NCBI GenBank assembly: GCA_033439685.1
Contig: JAUEDM010000007.1
Coordinates: 620,001-684,000 of the forward strand
Length of the DNA: 64,000 bases
From: Apodospora peruviana
Lineage: Eukaryota > Ascomycota > Sordariomycetes > Sordariales > Lasiosphaeriaceae
Direction: 5' to 3'
Part shown: positions 1-13,587 of the stretch, piece after piece
How the letters are laid out: every line of letters starts with the position of its first letter
How positions within the stretch are numbered: the first letter of the stretch is position 1
Made by a program: the position numbers and the translations under genes
Notes under the pieces: model-generated
The model's input: only the letters and a program-made list of their open reading frames with translations
Told to the model about the DNA's origin: nothing
Database searches by the model: none

Positions 1-3000
1 ACCCGCACCTGCAGCTGGCACAGTAGATAACCCGTACCGCACGCAGTAGGTAGTCTGAATAGCGTCTCTCCCAACAAACACAAAAAACTTGGATTGGCTG
101 GCAGCAGCACACTCCCCATGGGATAGGAAGTCAGCCTTATCTACCATACCCCAGGGTCTTGTCCACTAGACTAGGGAGAGAAAACTCGCGACGGATTTTT
201 AGTGGCTCCTGTACGACTATACACTACCCCCAGTCCCATATACTTGGGGCAATGGCTCGGTGCCGGCACCCACCCACGCCAACGCCAATACGCACATTTT
301 AGTCTTAGTAATCTTGTCTCGGCCCCCATCCACTTGGATGAATGGCCCCATGGTATCATGATATACCTTTTTTTGCAGACGACAATACCAAGAAGAGGAG
401 TGGAGCTGTGATGGCTTCATCTTTGCTTGAAAGTGACCAGTGCGATCCGCTTGGACTGGTTGCTGTTTTACCCAGGTAATGTCAAAGCCTGCTCCTTCCT
501 CTGGGAGAAACGTGATGGGAGTTGATATACAGATCCTGAGGGCACCGTTGTGGTATCAGCTCGATCCTTATCCCCGAAACAAGATATATCCCACAACGAA
601 ACCGTTCGTGAGAGATAGTCGGTAGCCTAATGCGCAAAAAAAGACCAAGGTGGCTCTTGCTCAAAGGATTCCAGAACCCGCCCGTGCCACTTCGAACGAG
701 ATAGCTTTCTCGAGGAATGAAGGAATCTGCACCCCAGCTCTTTGTTTGCTGTTGTGAGGCTCTGCTTGTCGCTGCGAGGGATGGGTGCACTTTCGGTTCC
801 AGCATCTTATTTGACTTCTCTACGATCACAACTCCGCAAGGAGCTCATCTTGCTGGTTCGCGGAGTTTTGGCTTGGTGTTGGCCCATCATTGGTGGAATG
901 GCACCGAAAATCCGCCAGAGCCCGGAGGAAATACCTGGCTCGCCAGAAAATGTAGCTTTGTTCGTCTCCCGTGGTTTTAGGGCTTGATGGGGAGAAGTTT
1001 CGAAATGCGATGCTGTCCCCAGGTAACCATATACAGGGGATTGGCAGAGGCAAAGTCCATCAAACGAGGTGTCATCATCTCGGTCGAAACAGGGACATAG
1101 CCCCTTTCATTGGACCCTTGCCCCGCGAGAGCCTCAGTTTCAGTTTTTGCCTGCACCCCACACCAAGACCCGTGTCCAAAAGCAGCGAGGCAGAGTCCAG
1201 AACGCTCTCCGCGGGTTCAGTAATCGCTGTTGCCTGTCCGGCTCTTTATGTCCACTCTCGATAGAATATTGGAAGCACTAGAAGAAAACCGGAGATGTGT
1301 GTGGCAGTGTCGCGGTTTGCTCTGGCGAACGGGACGTGGAAAACAGTGGTGTACATCGGCACGCCAGGACCCCTGGGGAATATGGCCGGGTGAAGCGTGG
1401 CCCGCAAAACCCGAGCGCTTGGATATGAAGAGCCAGGGTATTCTCGGTGCCTAACTCGGCGACCGATCAGGATCGATCCTCGGGACGTGGACAAGAAGAT
1501 AACCAGCAAAAGGGTTGAGCTGGCAAAGCCGGTAGTTCCTGGCACTTCGTAGAGCTATCCTCCATGCTCTCTTCTCCAAGAGCTCGCGGTGTCATCGTCG
1601 ACAATCTAATAGGGACTGCAGGGCTGAGAAAGCTGACAGGACGTGCACGCGTATCGTTAAGGGCGGGATTTCAAGGTGAATCGAACGACATGGGGAAAGG
1701 TCTAAAATCTCGTGGTGCCGGGAGGGGGAGGGGGGAGGTCTTTAAGTGCGAGGTGTAGTCCGAGCTGACGAATCAGGGTGCCACTGATCGGACAACGTTT
1801 CTTGGCAGCAGCTCGATGGCGAAACAGCCCCCTTTTTCCTTGTAACCCCAAGGTACGGGGATCTGTACCGCAGCATACACGTGTAAGCCACAGCTCCTTC
1901 TTGTTTCCTCGACCCACCACCAAAGGCATCCTTCAGGAGGGCAATCAGGGAATGGTCCATTTCAGTTCCAGACTCGACCGGTACGCCCTGACTTGTACAT
2001 GTCAAAACGACTCTGCTCTTTTGGTACCGTCTGTTCTCCCGCTAGAAGAGGAAAACATGCTCGTTTGGCCCGCCGACGAGGGACCGAATGCTATGCTTTG
2101 CTTTGGTCGGCAGGGGACTTGATCGACAGGCGTGGCCCTACGGAGTATGGGAGGCGCAGTCGTTGTGTACCAGTACCACCTAAGCTCAAGCGTTGGTCTG
2201 ATGTTCTCGGCTCCAACCGGGGTATAAGTCGACTTGAAAGAACGGGCCACCGACCGGCTGACCTCTTCTTGTCTTGATCGTAGCCTGCTGAGTGCATATT
2301 GCACAATATGTAAGGTACTAATTATAATGATGATGGGAAAACAAGTCGAAACTGGAATAGTAGCGGAGTGACAGGAACCAGCTATTTTGGATCCTACGGT
2401 CAACACAAATGACTGCCTGTGATGGAGCTCAGTCTTTGTTTCGTTCCCTATGCTATGGTAGGCATCCGGGTGGCTTTGTCGGCCAAGACCACGATCTCGA
2501 CCGGGCGATCGGGGGACCGACCCCGAGCCGAATCCAGGGTAACTCGGCTGGCCGGTAGGCCGGCAGCAATGCCCTCGAGCTGAAGGGACGAAAGAGGATT
2601 ACCGTTTTCCATTGATGGCCTTTTCATACTCCCGTATGTAAGGCGGACACTAAAAACTAGTGCAAACCTCAGGAGCGGGTTTGGGAGCAATGGATTCAGC
2701 TACATATGTACGGGTTCGTACCACCCACCTATAAGGTAGGTAGGTTGTTGCACTGCATACTTCCGTTCTGCGTACATTACGCCGTGTTTCTGGAGAGGTG
2801 ACAAGGTAAGGTAGGCGTCGAACGGGAACCGTGCAGGGAGGGGAGATATGGCATATGCAATAGGGACCACAGATAGGTGTGCGGGCAAGAACCGTGCAGA
2901 ATGTTCATCAACCTGAGAGGCCCGCGGCAGCCGGATGGAGATGGAGCATTGAGTGGCATTCTGCCAGAGAGATAGATTATCGTGTAAACTCCCTTGAGCG

Positions 3001-5305
3001 GTGTTCGGCTCTCGCGTGGAATATGTTGTCTATGTCCGCAATCGATCGACTCCAAGGCCTAGCGGAGGGTGCGGAGTTACGAGTGCTCTGGTCGGTGGTG
3101 TAGGAGGAACCGCTGTGGGCGGCTAACAGGACACCAGCGAACCATGCTCGCCCATGCCTTGCCGTGCATGTGTCGTCGTTATCGTTAGCAGGAGTTATGA
3201 TAAGGACACGAAGGATCATCAAGGCCACTCAGGGAAGGGACGGTTGACATCGTCCAGGGACAACAACTGTCCGTCACGTCCGTGGCCAGGAAGGAGGACT
3301 TAAGTTCCTCAACGCAGGAAGTAGCTCAGGAAGGACTCATTTTGCGGGTGGAACTGAGGCAGGCTGGCAGGTACTACTCCGTATTCGATTTCTAATCAAG
3401 TATGAGCGTTGATGGGAAGTCGCTTGTAGTGTCCACGGGAACGGCAGGTGCTGAACTGGGTGGGGAGGAGTTGTCGGGAAAGTGAGAGTGTGGATATTTG
3501 GAGGTACAGGGTCCAAGGGTACTTCCGGCCCTGTACGGGGCATTTGTGCAATTAACGTTCTTACCCTTCTTTCCGTGTCCGCATCGTGCTTGCCCCAGCT
3601 TGGCCGGCCTGTCAAATGGAGTCAAGCACCCGCCAGGGCTTCCAACGCGGAAGCTACGACGTCAGACTGTCAGGGTTGGGTTTGAGTTGACAGCAGGCGT
3701 GACTGAAAGGCTTTTGGATACTTTGCGGCCACTTTTGCTTTGCTCTGTCCACTCATACCGTGCTTGGCAGATCCAAAACAGGATCGACGTCCCGGACGCA
3801 GTTTTGCGGATTGGGATGCTTTCCACACTTGATTCTATCCATCCATGATGGAAAGATGACTCTTGTTATATCACAGGGCTTAATTATTCCATTGCCGGGC
3901 GGGAACGCATTGTAACATCCACCATCGCGGTATCCCAGCATCGTCCAAACTGCCTCACCTTTTGCCTTGCCCCCCCACAACACGATCCAACACCACCGTT
4001 CACTCCAAGTGGATTCTCCTAATCCGGGGTTGGACTCCCCGCCAGTTGTTCGCCTTTCACTAATCGAATGCGAATGCGACTGGTTTACCCTAACATCACC
4101 GCCCAACGCGCTACTCACCTCCAAATTTCCCCAGTCCTGCTTTTCGCAACTCGGCGATAGTATCAACCCGTTTCTTCAGAACGTCCCGAGTGAGGATCGG
4201 CGTTAGTCGACGTCTGGTTCCTGGCCTTCCATTTGCGTGCGTACGCATTGCTACCCTGAACAGCTCGTTTCGTGGACCAATCCCGGTATGACTTTTCCGC
4301 AGCCAAGGACCCAAGGTCTATCCAGGGCATGGCAGGACATGCTAGCGAAGAAAAAGTGCTATGCAGCCACAGCACCACCAGGCGACTTGAAGCACCTCCA
4401 ACTTCCACCGCAACAGCAGCCTGTAGGGATTATTTCGGCCCCGTCCCGAAAGGGGCCCTGTGGGTGACACTAGCAATCACCGTCTGCCTCCTCCCGGCAG
4501 CCCACGACTTCCTCTTATCGAGCCGTTCGATTCGTCGGGCGTGCGCATGTCACGCCTGTGTAACCCGAAGCAGATCCCTGGCTTCACGCGGCTTCGCTGC
4601 CTTCCAAATGGAAAACGGCCTCATCTCGTGCCGCCGGACCCCGGGGGGCGTGCGGCGATGTTCCTGGGCTACTGCCGCGTCTGATCCTTCGCGGCTTAGA
4701 GGGTTGGTACCTATCACTCGCCCAAGGACTTCATGTACTGTACCTCAGTACATGGCTACATGGCTGGGAACATGGGCTCAAGTTCCTCGCAGTAATTAGA
4801 ATGGTCCGTGGTTGCAACGGAACATGGACACACACACACACGCACCTCTCACACCTCACACATGCAACATGGTAGGGCTGGCTGCGGGCCACGTCCTGTG
4901 CCACAGCTGGGCCTGTTGTACTCCTGGACCCGCGACTTATACCAGTACCGAGGATTGGGAAGCTGCTGTAGTGCCAGCGGGGGACGATCCCATGCTGCCA
5001 GGTTAAAAGAGCGGTCGACCTGGTTGGTCTCCCACCCTCCGAAATCCGTCTCCAGGCGGAGAGAATATATGTCGACGTGACAAATGGATCCGATCGCATT
5101 CGGTTCAAGGAGCTCGCACAAGTGCCACTTATATGGGAGACGCGACCTCGAATCTTCGTGCGCTCGGTGAACTCAAGGCTTGCCTCCTCGGACACAACCC
5201 ACTACCCCCCTCGCATGTCACCTTAGCAAACCAGCAACACCCATTGACCCCTAACCGTTCAATATCCCGAGCTCGGAAAACACAAGAAACACGACGACCA
5301 GGAAA
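1..5305. other. Gene-poor intergenic region
   Basis: No convincing gene is seen in these 5.3 kb. Open frames are short, overlap on both strands and show no recognisable domain, no third-position bias and no consistent splice signals. It contains a CA microsatellite near 4828-4846, a perfect 9-bp inverted repeat with a 5-nt loop at 4732-4754, and an AGGTAGGTAGG-type run near 2715-2735. The last few hundred bases are presumably the promoter and 5' leader of the regulator that begins at 5306. Confidence 0.6.
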
Positions 5306-7988
5306 ATGCACGACCCAGGCAGGAAGTCGGGCAACAACTCGGACTCACATTCTCCTACCCAGTCTACCTTTCGGCCCGCCCACTCGGGACGGAAAGGCTC
5401 CAAGAAGGTTCGGACTGGTTGTATAACATGCAAGTGAGTGCAAATCCACCACAGCCTTATGAGGCAGATCACGTCGCTCCAGCCGAGTCACAAAAACCTC
5501 CGATGTCAATGTGTCAAAAGCAAAGAACATATTGAGTCGGGGTCTCCTGCCTTGCCCCACGCTGACCTCGGATTGGGGGTCCAGAATTCGGAAGGTCAAG
5601 TGTGATGAAGCCAAACCCTTCTGCATCCGCTGCACCAAGACCGGTCGCAGATGTGATGGCTACCTTCCCAGTGTCAAACGCCAGCGAGGTTCTTCTCATT
5701 TGGCCGGCAGAGGAACTACTGGTGGTTTCCTGGATCCGCATGGTTCGTTGACCGTCTTTTACGAGTGGGCATCGGCCGACGAGGTTCGATCATTTCAATT
5801 TTTCCAACACGTCACGGCGCCATGCCTATCGGGCGACTTCGACGGTGCCTTCTGGCGTGTGCTGGTGCTCCAGATCTGCCAGACTGAGCCCGCCGTCAAG
5901 CATGCCGTCCTTGCCGTGAGCAGCCTACACGAGGGCATGATGCGAGGCATGGTCCCCTATGCCGAATTGGGCGACAGGCAGTCTTTTGCCCTCTGGCAGT
6001 ACAACAAGGCCATCGCGTGTCTGCTGGACCAGATGCGCCATGCCGACGCAAAACCTTTGGTGCCGTTGTTGACTTGCGTGCTCTTTGTCTGCATCGAGTT
6101 CATGCAGAGCAAAGACAGGGAGTCGCTCATCCATCTTGAGCAGGGTCGCCAGATCCTAGGACAGCTAGGCCGAAAGTCACGGAACCCAGAGATTGACATC
6201 ATCAAGCAGCACCTGGTACCTGTATATACCCGGCTCAGCTTGACGTCGCTAATGATCGGGTGCGATCCCGTCGCGATTCCCGTATCGCTCAAGACAGCAG
6301 TCGAGATTCCCGTCCAGTTCGAGACCATTGATGAGGTACGATACACACTTTACGATTTCATGGACGAATGCCTACGCTTCTCCAAGAAGTCGAATCCGAC
6401 CAAATATGGCCCGGTGCCGCCCGAAGAAATGCGAGCCTTCGAAGACGAGCAAGACTACCTTTTGAGCAAGCTCGCCAAGTTTAATGTTGCCTTTTCGTTA
6501 TACCAGTCAACGAAAGCCAAGGAAGCCCCGGCAGGTGCCATCGCCCTGATACAGATCCACATCCACACAACCTTTATCTGGATATCGACTGCTCTCAGCA
6601 ACCGCGAGACGGCATTCGACGATCATGTTACTACTTTCTCCGCCATTATCCCCCTTGCCACCTCATTTATGGACTCCCTGGGGGCACCTGCAGCCCGTGA
6701 GAATTTGCCAGGTAAGCAAACGGCTGCACAAACGCCAACGGCAGCAGATTCACGCCGCTTCTCTGCCATGTTCGCCTTTGAGATGCACGTTATTGCTCCC
6801 CTGTACTTTGTAGCGACCAAGTGCAGGCACCCAATCATCCGGCGGAGTGCTCTCCGGCTCTTGCGGCGGAATCCGGCACGCCGGGAGAACCTGTGGCGAG
6901 CAAACATAATGGCTTCTATTGCCGAGTACATTATCAAGCTGGAGGAGAAACATTTACAGGCGTTGAATCCGGACCAGCAGTCACGTTCCATCTCGCCGGC
7001 AAGACGGACAGCTCCACCGTTCATGAACTCGTTCACACCTGACAGCATGTGGGCAGCCAGTCTGGCGGAAGTGACATCATATATGCAGAGTTCTCAACCC
7101 GAGACCGCCGAACCACCTTCACGAACCTATTCATACGACTCGACGGCTACCACTGCCGCTTGCACAGTTGGCTCGACCGGCGGGATTATGGCTGGCACAA
7201 CTGGACCGGTTAGCATGCCGGAACACTTTGATCTCTCTCAGGTACCCATCGACCCATCACTGCTGCTTGACACACCCGGCGGACCTTCATCGGTACATTC
7301 CTTCAGTGATGCCCATTCGATTGCATCTTCGTTCGACGAGCTCTCCCAGCCGACAATATACGTTGGTGGTGGCACCAGTGGAGGAACCGGTGGTACCTGT
7401 GCACCAGCTACCTCGAGCATGGAGGCGGCATCTTCAATTACTGCGGGCGCTCAACCATGGCAACCTTCCTATTCCCATTCAGCGCCACATGCCGCACCGG
7501 GAATCATGCTCGAACCGCCGACGCCGATGGATCACCAGCCGACGGGCCCGCCCCTTGTGATGATGCCCGGTGCGCTACAGCACTCGCAGGGTCACTCCTC
7601 GCAAGCCCACTCGCAGCACTCCCAAAACTCCCACACGCTTTCACACTCTCACTCGCGGCGAATGTCATCGGAACTCGATTTCTCGACAACAACGTTTGGG
7701 TCTGAGGGCGATGACGACTCATCTTCGTATTCCGATCACAGTGGCTCGCATGGTCTGGCTGGCATAGGGGGGGCGGCACATGGATTGGGACCAAACACGC
7801 AGACTCCTACTCTGCAATACAGCAAGTCCCGGGCTGAGGCACCCTTTGACGTGCCAGAGAACCTGCGCGTGCATGTGGCTTTGATCGATTCCGAAAAAGA
7901 AGAAGGCAGCTGGGTTGAGACGTTTAGGAAGATGGATGGGCCTGATGCGGACTGGACTGTTATCAAGCAGTATGTCCCTGTGAACTGA
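5306..7988 (+). CDS. Zn(II)2Cys6 binuclear-cluster transcription factor
   Basis: This is a fungal-specific nuclear regulator of 843 residues in two exons, 5306-5433 and 5585-7988. The 151-nt intron starts GTGAGT, ends CAG and splits the zinc cluster. The joined reading gives six cysteines at residues 39, 42, 49, 56, 59 and 66, spaced C-x2-C-x6-C-x6-C-x2-C-x6-C, preceded by a basic stretch. The middle part (about residues 100-480) is helical and resembles the fungal transcription-factor regulatory region. The C-terminal 350 residues are low-complexity (Ser/Gly/His/Pro), as in activation regions. The ATG at 5306 is chosen because it opens the frame that supplies the first two zinc ligands. It is preceded by 5.3 kb without genes. 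The family is clear; target genes cannot be inferred from context. Confidence 0.9.
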
Positions 7989-9965
7989 TTTTATTGGGGC
8001 GGCTAGGTGTAAATACGATATTTGGATGAAGGCATATTTGGTTTAGGACTAGAGGTTTGGGAGCGTTTTACATTTGCATAACAATTACTAGCAATAATTT
8101 TGGATGGACTCGGTATGTCTATATAGCGATGGTTATACGTGTATATGATGGCGGTTAGTTTCATTTTCTTTGGACATATTTTCAGGCTAGCACAGGGAAG
8201 GATACGTACGTACTTAGGATAAGATCATGGATCGGATCGGGACAGATACCCCCTCAACTTGACTCCGTCCCACCCTGTATGCTCCAGCTCTACAATGATT
8301 AGATTCGTGTATGTGTGGATGTGCATTGTCTACCTGATTTCCTCTACGGAACAGGGAACTATATACCTACTCGACTATACTCTACCTTTCCGAGAATGTA
8401 CATGACCAGTTGGTTTACCTCTCCCCAACTTTAGCTTATAAGCTCTTGCCAAGATATTTCTTTGTTTACTTATCTCCTTTATAGATCTCTTTCCATCATC
8501 GTCAACACAACTGGGGGAGCAAACCACCACTGCATCATCTATCGCTCATCGCCATCACGCACGCAAGGAACTCTATGTTTAGGTTTGGATATCTATTGCT
8601 CATCTATTGATCTCCTGAAAGAAATCTTTCCGCCCAGCACGTCGTCTGTCCATCATGTGTATCCTACTTGCTTAAACTGGGCAGATATTAATCATCATAC
8701 CTTCCCTTCACTGTAGAGGAGGTCTACTCATGCTCTGTAGGAAGCATCTATCTTGTTGTAAATACATCTTCCCTAACATTCAGCAGGTTAATTTGAATAC
8801 CTTACTTCCGAACACTCAGACTGTATTGTGTGTTCCTACCATTATCCTTTCGTTACATTGCTTCCCGGTCAGTCATGATTTCAAAATACCTGTAAAAGAA
8901 AAGACCGTACCGTGAGGAATAATACTCCATTTATCTCCTTCCTTCCGGTTACCTACCTACCTAGGTCAGGTAGGTAGTGATGCTGGGCATATGGAGGAGC
9001 CTTTCGTGCAAAAACTTTTACGTCGCTTTCCTCTCCAGGTGTAAGCGCATTTGTCAAGGATAGTAGTAACCAAACCATAATATTATCGATATGACGAATC
9101 CCTTAAGGAAGACCGGCCCAACAAGAGCATGCGCTTGTATGAGAATAGGTCTTATTGACAGCTGCATAACTTATCCTTGTAATATTATACGCTTAATCAA
9201 GATGAGCAAACGTTGCTGTGGCGATGCGAGGACAGTGAGTGTCACGGCATCACAATACACAACAACGCCTCTTGAATACTACAACACCCATCCGGCTACA
9301 GCCATTATCCCATATCAGATACTTGCCTATGAATGTGCTCACGGCGACAGTGCAGCCAAGAACAACGTCCATAACTCAAAAAGAAGCACGCACACCTTAA
9401 CAAGTTCAATTCTGCTCAACAGTACCAACTCCAAAAGTTTTGAGAGAAATTCATAGAAGCATTTACAATACGATGAAACCTTCATTCAAAAGTCTTAGTT
9501 GTGTTTGGAGAGTGGTGAATAAGAGGAGTAAGCTTGAATATCTGGTACAAGTCGGTTTAATGTCAAAAGTGGTAGCATGGGTCCTTTGTGAATACCTGCC
9601 TTCTTATCGTAGACGTGGCAGGCCAAACAACTGAACGAGATTCCATATGTCATAATCAAAAATGACGTGCTGTATTATTCTGTGTTTGTGAAAGAACTGC
9701 TGTCTATAAAGAAAACAGACGACCATACAACGCTAAACGTGAAAAGTACCCCTTTTGTGTTGCCATAGCAACATTATTCAAACGCCTGAGGACCTAATAA
9801 ATCCACGGTTTGCCTCCTCACTCGCTAATGCTCCGTTGACCCTTTTCATGCTCATTCCGTGCTAAAATACATAGGGGTATCGGAAAAGAATAGACGACGA
9901 CGATGACCTGCCTACTAATCCTCGAATGGAGGGTCGAACTTGGCCTTCTCATTCTCATTCAGACT
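7989..9965. other. Intergenic region, 2 kb
   Basis: This AT-richer stretch lies between the 3' ends of two convergent genes. Open frames on the + strand (8462-8716, 9091-9456) have no domain, no splice context and AT-rich codons unlike the neighbours, so they are not called. A near-perfect palindrome with 10-bp arms (CTACCTACCT / AGGTAGGTAG, 5-nt loop) lies at 8953-8977. Confidence 0.6.
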
Positions 9966-10873
9966 CTATCTGGGCAGGCCGCCCGCATCTTCATCTAGGC
10001 CGTCGTCGTCCTCATGTGGGGCGTCCACATCAAATGGGTTGGCGGGGGTCCGATATTTCTTCGCTTTCAGAACGATTGCAGGACGACGGGGAGGAGGAGG
10101 CGGCATTGCGATACGGTCCAAGTCGGCTTTATTGGACTGCTTTGCTAGCAAAATCAGTCCGTCCTTTGCCATGCCGTCAAGCGCTGTCGTGACGCTATGC
10201 GGGACCTCATCTTCTTTTGGTTTTGAGCCGGCCCCATCTTCATATAGGATGACATCATCTCCATAGTCGGCGTCCGTATCGCTTACAGCACTGTCCAAGG
10301 ACATTAAGGGGGAGCTGGGCGGTTCGACTGGGGCCAGACCTGGAGAATTATTGCAAGGACAGCCCGGCGCAGCAAGCTCGGCGGGTATCTGGATTTCCAT
10401 CTTGATATTTCTTCGGTCGCAGATGAGCGTGCGTCCGAACACCCTTCGGGAGTTTTCATCGATGCAGCCTTGAAATTGAAGTTCAGTCAGAGCGTGTAAT
10501 GAAACATATTGTTGGGATGGAAGCAAAAACTTACTGGCGACTTCATCAAGAAATGTGCCGGGCGGCTGGCCAGGCTTGATATATGGTACCCTGAGAATGG
10601 CGCAGTGGATCCAGTCGGTGGTATATTCCAGTTTGATAATGTTGCCAAAGTTATGCTTGAGAACATCCCGAATGTCATCCAAAAGGTCCGGATTCAGTGG
10701 GATATAGGGGAGCTAAATACACACACAAAATCAGTCAGCCATGTACCGAACAGGTCGTGTTAGCAGACTCAGTTACGCACATCGTGAACTAAAACATGGC
10801 ATATTCCCGACTCCTCGGCTGCCTTAACCCATATACCGTTAGGTATCCCTCTGCGCGGCTCTTTAGGTGGCAT
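9966..10873 (-). CDS. Hypothetical protein, conserved-looking N-terminal region
   Basis: I do not recognise this protein. Three exons are supported: 10781-10873, 10535-10712 and 9966-10468. They are joined by introns of 68 nt (GTGCGT...TAG) and 66 nt (GTAAGT...AAG with a CTGAC branch site), giving 257 residues. The first exon begins with the MPPKEPRRG start and runs directly into LPYIPLNPDL after splicing, which supports the structure. The second intron keeps the frame and contains no stop, so an unspliced form would be 22 residues longer. The first 110 residues look like a compact mixed alpha/beta domain. The rest is acidic and proline-rich, with a run of prolines before the last 40 residues, and ends Gly-Leu-Pro-Arg. 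No signal peptide or membrane segment is visible. Confidence 0.65.
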
Positions 10874-11357
10874 CGTGGACAACTGCAGATACTGGTGAAA
10901 GGAACTTCGGCGCCGAATTAAGTCACCCGGGTGTCGCGAATCGTTGATCCAAAACCCCGAGGCAAAAAGATTTCTAAGCGTACAGGAGAAATGGCTTGGT
11001 ATGTGAGCGATGCTAATGAAAAGATGTCGCGGGATTCTCCCTCAAGCCGAAGGTTATCTGGGAGGTTGTGGGGCATCGACGCATGGGTTGAAGGCGAGTC
11101 AATTGCCAGACCGGATGAAGGTTGGTGAGAACTGCCACCCCGCCACGTATTACCTAGTGCATGACGTTGACGCCAGCGCTGGGTCTAAAGAAGTCGAGAC
11201 TCAGAGGCAGTCGCTGTGTGAAAAGAGAGAACGGCTGGGTGCTTCACCAGACGTCACACCGTGAATTCAAGAAGGCCCGACCAGCTTAAGGTACGCTTGC
11301 CGACTCTAGATTGCTGGCATGTCACCCACAACTGCAGGTTCGTCATGTTATGATCGC
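10874..11357. other. Intergenic region, 484 bp
   Basis: This is the promoter side of the gene starting at 10873 and the 3' flank of the WD40 gene ending at 11358. Nothing else is seen. Confidence 0.6.
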
Positions 11358-13049
11358 TCATCGTTTGTGAATAAAGGTATCCTCTAGCTCGCTGTCATCG
11401 TCCTCTCCAACACCCAGAGCTTCCATCCCAACGTCAGTGGCCGGGACCAGTTCCAGCGGGGACTCTTCCCGCATCGCCCCTCCTTCAGCGTGCCGCGGAT
11501 TCTCTTGTTCACCCCATGGAAGCGACGTCTCGTCGAGCTCGGCAAGAGACGCCAGCATATAGTTTTGCGAATCGGACAGAAACAGAGATGCCGGGCTCTC
11601 TTCATGGAGACCAAGCCACAAAGCTCGCCATCTGCCAACGGTTTTGGCACCGGGCAGCTGTTGGGCAAAATCAACTGATCGAGGTCCTTCAGAGAGCGGA
11701 TCCCACACGAAGACAAGACCACTGTACTGCTCTCCTTCGCACCTGACGAGAAGTGTCTCACTGATGCTAGGATGCCACGAGAGGCTGCTGACATTGCCGT
11801 GGAAGAGAAGAACCGCACGGAGTTCTATGAGCTGAGCATCCCATATCCAGACTGTGCTGGGGCAATCCTCCAGCCGTGTGGCTAAAAGATTGGAAAAGGG
11901 ATCAAAAAGGATGTTTGCGCAGCCTGGTAATGACTCGGAGTTGTCCTGTGGTCGGGGTGCTGGAGAAATCGGCTGCGAAGTCCTGATAAAGGTGTGGACA
12001 GACGGCCCAGCCTGCGCGACAACAATGCGTTCTTGCCAGACCTATCATGTACCCCAGTTAGCTGAGCCAGAACGCCACATCTCATAGGTTGTTTCATCGT
12101 ACCTGAAGAGTGTCTTTAGGAACGAGACTGTTGGGATGCTGCAGTCGCCAGGCCTCGGTTGCGGATGCCATGTTGAACATTCTTATCGACTTGCTGCAGT
12201 CGCCAATGGCAAGCCGCCGAGCATCGGCAGAAAACTGAACAAGCTTTACACCCGCACCAAGCGAATAGTCTTTGTCCTCGGGTGATGGGTTGGCCGGTCC
12301 CAACCAAGTCTTAAACATGTGGCCATCGGCGGTATAGAATATCACCTTGTGGCCTAGAGCGGGTGACTCCCAAACAACAAGCCATCTCCCCTCAGGGCTC
12401 CATATCAAACCCTGGGCGTCGACGGTATCGGGAGCCCACGATCTCTGCAACTGTCTTGCGGGGAAGTCATGAATACTAATCATGTCCTTTCCAGCCGTCC
12501 TGGTCAACAAAGCTAGATGGTGGCTACCGGACCGGAATGAGAAGCCATTGGATACGGTGGTCGACGACGAGGAAAACTTTGGGCTCGCAATCTCGGTCGC
12601 TTTATTCGATGATGTGAGATTAAACACTGCGAACTTGAGGCCGAAGGAAGAGATGACACAAATCTCGGCGTCAGAGGCGCCGAAGCCGACATAGGTTGGC
12701 TTTGTGCCAGCTGCGACCGGGTTGCGGATGGTGGCGCTGAAACTGCTGTCCAGGGCGGAGCAGACTTGGATCTGCTCGACGCCGGCAACGAGGAGCAGGC
12801 GCGACGACGGCGACCACTGGAAACCGAGCACAGGGCCGGAGAAGTCCTGGGCCAGCTTGACGACATGGACTACCTCCAAGCCACGGACAGCGCGAACATT
12901 GACGACGGCCGGAAAAAATAATGTCGCGACGTAGGCGCCATTGGGACTGGGAAGGCAGTGACTTGAAGCTATTCGTGTCAGTCAGCCGCGGTTTGGGGTT
13001 CTTGCAAGTTTTTGTTTTACTTACATTTGATTGTCTTTGAGAAGTGCAT
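11358..13049 (-). CDS. WD40 protein of the WRAP73/WDR8 family
   Basis: The likely role is that of WRAP73/Wdr8, a WD40 scaffold at the spindle pole body or centrosome that works in spindle anchoring and length control. Exons are 13025-13049, 12103-12968 and 11358-12041, giving 524 residues. The 25-nt first exon encodes MHFSKTIK and is followed by a GTAAGT...TAG intron. The second intron is GTACGA...TAG. The N-terminus (MxFS followed by a PSPNGxYxA strand) and the evenly spaced blades with motifs such as WSPEGRWLVVWE and STVWIWD match this family, and the length is close to the usual 460-530. The C-terminal 60 residues are acidic and probably disordered. The family call rests on the start motif and blade pattern; a different WD40 family is less likely. 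Confidence 0.8.
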
Positions 13050-13587
13050 AGCTGCTGCGGCTACTGTAATGTGGCTTCTGAAGTCAAGTGCACATTCGGT
13101 TCTCTTCTCGTATGCGGTCAGGTTTTGGTGATCAGGTCCTGCTCCGGTCCCAGTGGAAGTCGAGTTGAACCCGAGTCATCATCAGGCAGTCGAGTCGCAC
13201 TTGCATGATGGGTGTTTCCAACCATGGACCCACTCCCACCAGCCAATCAGAGCGCCGAATCATGAACGACGTCAACTTCATGTCGTCCTTGCCTCAACTG
13301 CACCTTCCAACGGCAACATTAACTGTTCCTTGGAGATGGAAAGTCATACCGCGATTATCCATGAGGAGGCATTTCATTTCTTAAAGTCTACAATGAGCAA
13401 TACCACACCTCAACGGATATTTACATTTTGCCCTCCACCTTCACAAAGAGGTATTACCCCGAAAAATTATATGTCCACTCGATATAAACACAGAACACGC
13501 TACTGTAGTTACAAAATATACAGATCCTATACGTACCTTACGCGCTAAAGCTTCATTATATAAATCGCAGACCGATTCCTTAGTTAC
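13050..13587. other. Intergenic region, 538 bp
   Basis: Lies between the 5' end of the WD40 gene and the 3' end of the alcohol oxidase. The second half (13360-13590) is AT-rich, as expected of 3' flanking DNA. No gene is seen. Confidence 0.6.

Noticed and set aside
4272..4799. 175-codon + strand open frame upstream of the regulator
   Set aside because: Cys/Arg/Ser-rich with no domain, no codon bias, and overlapping frames of similar length on both strands.
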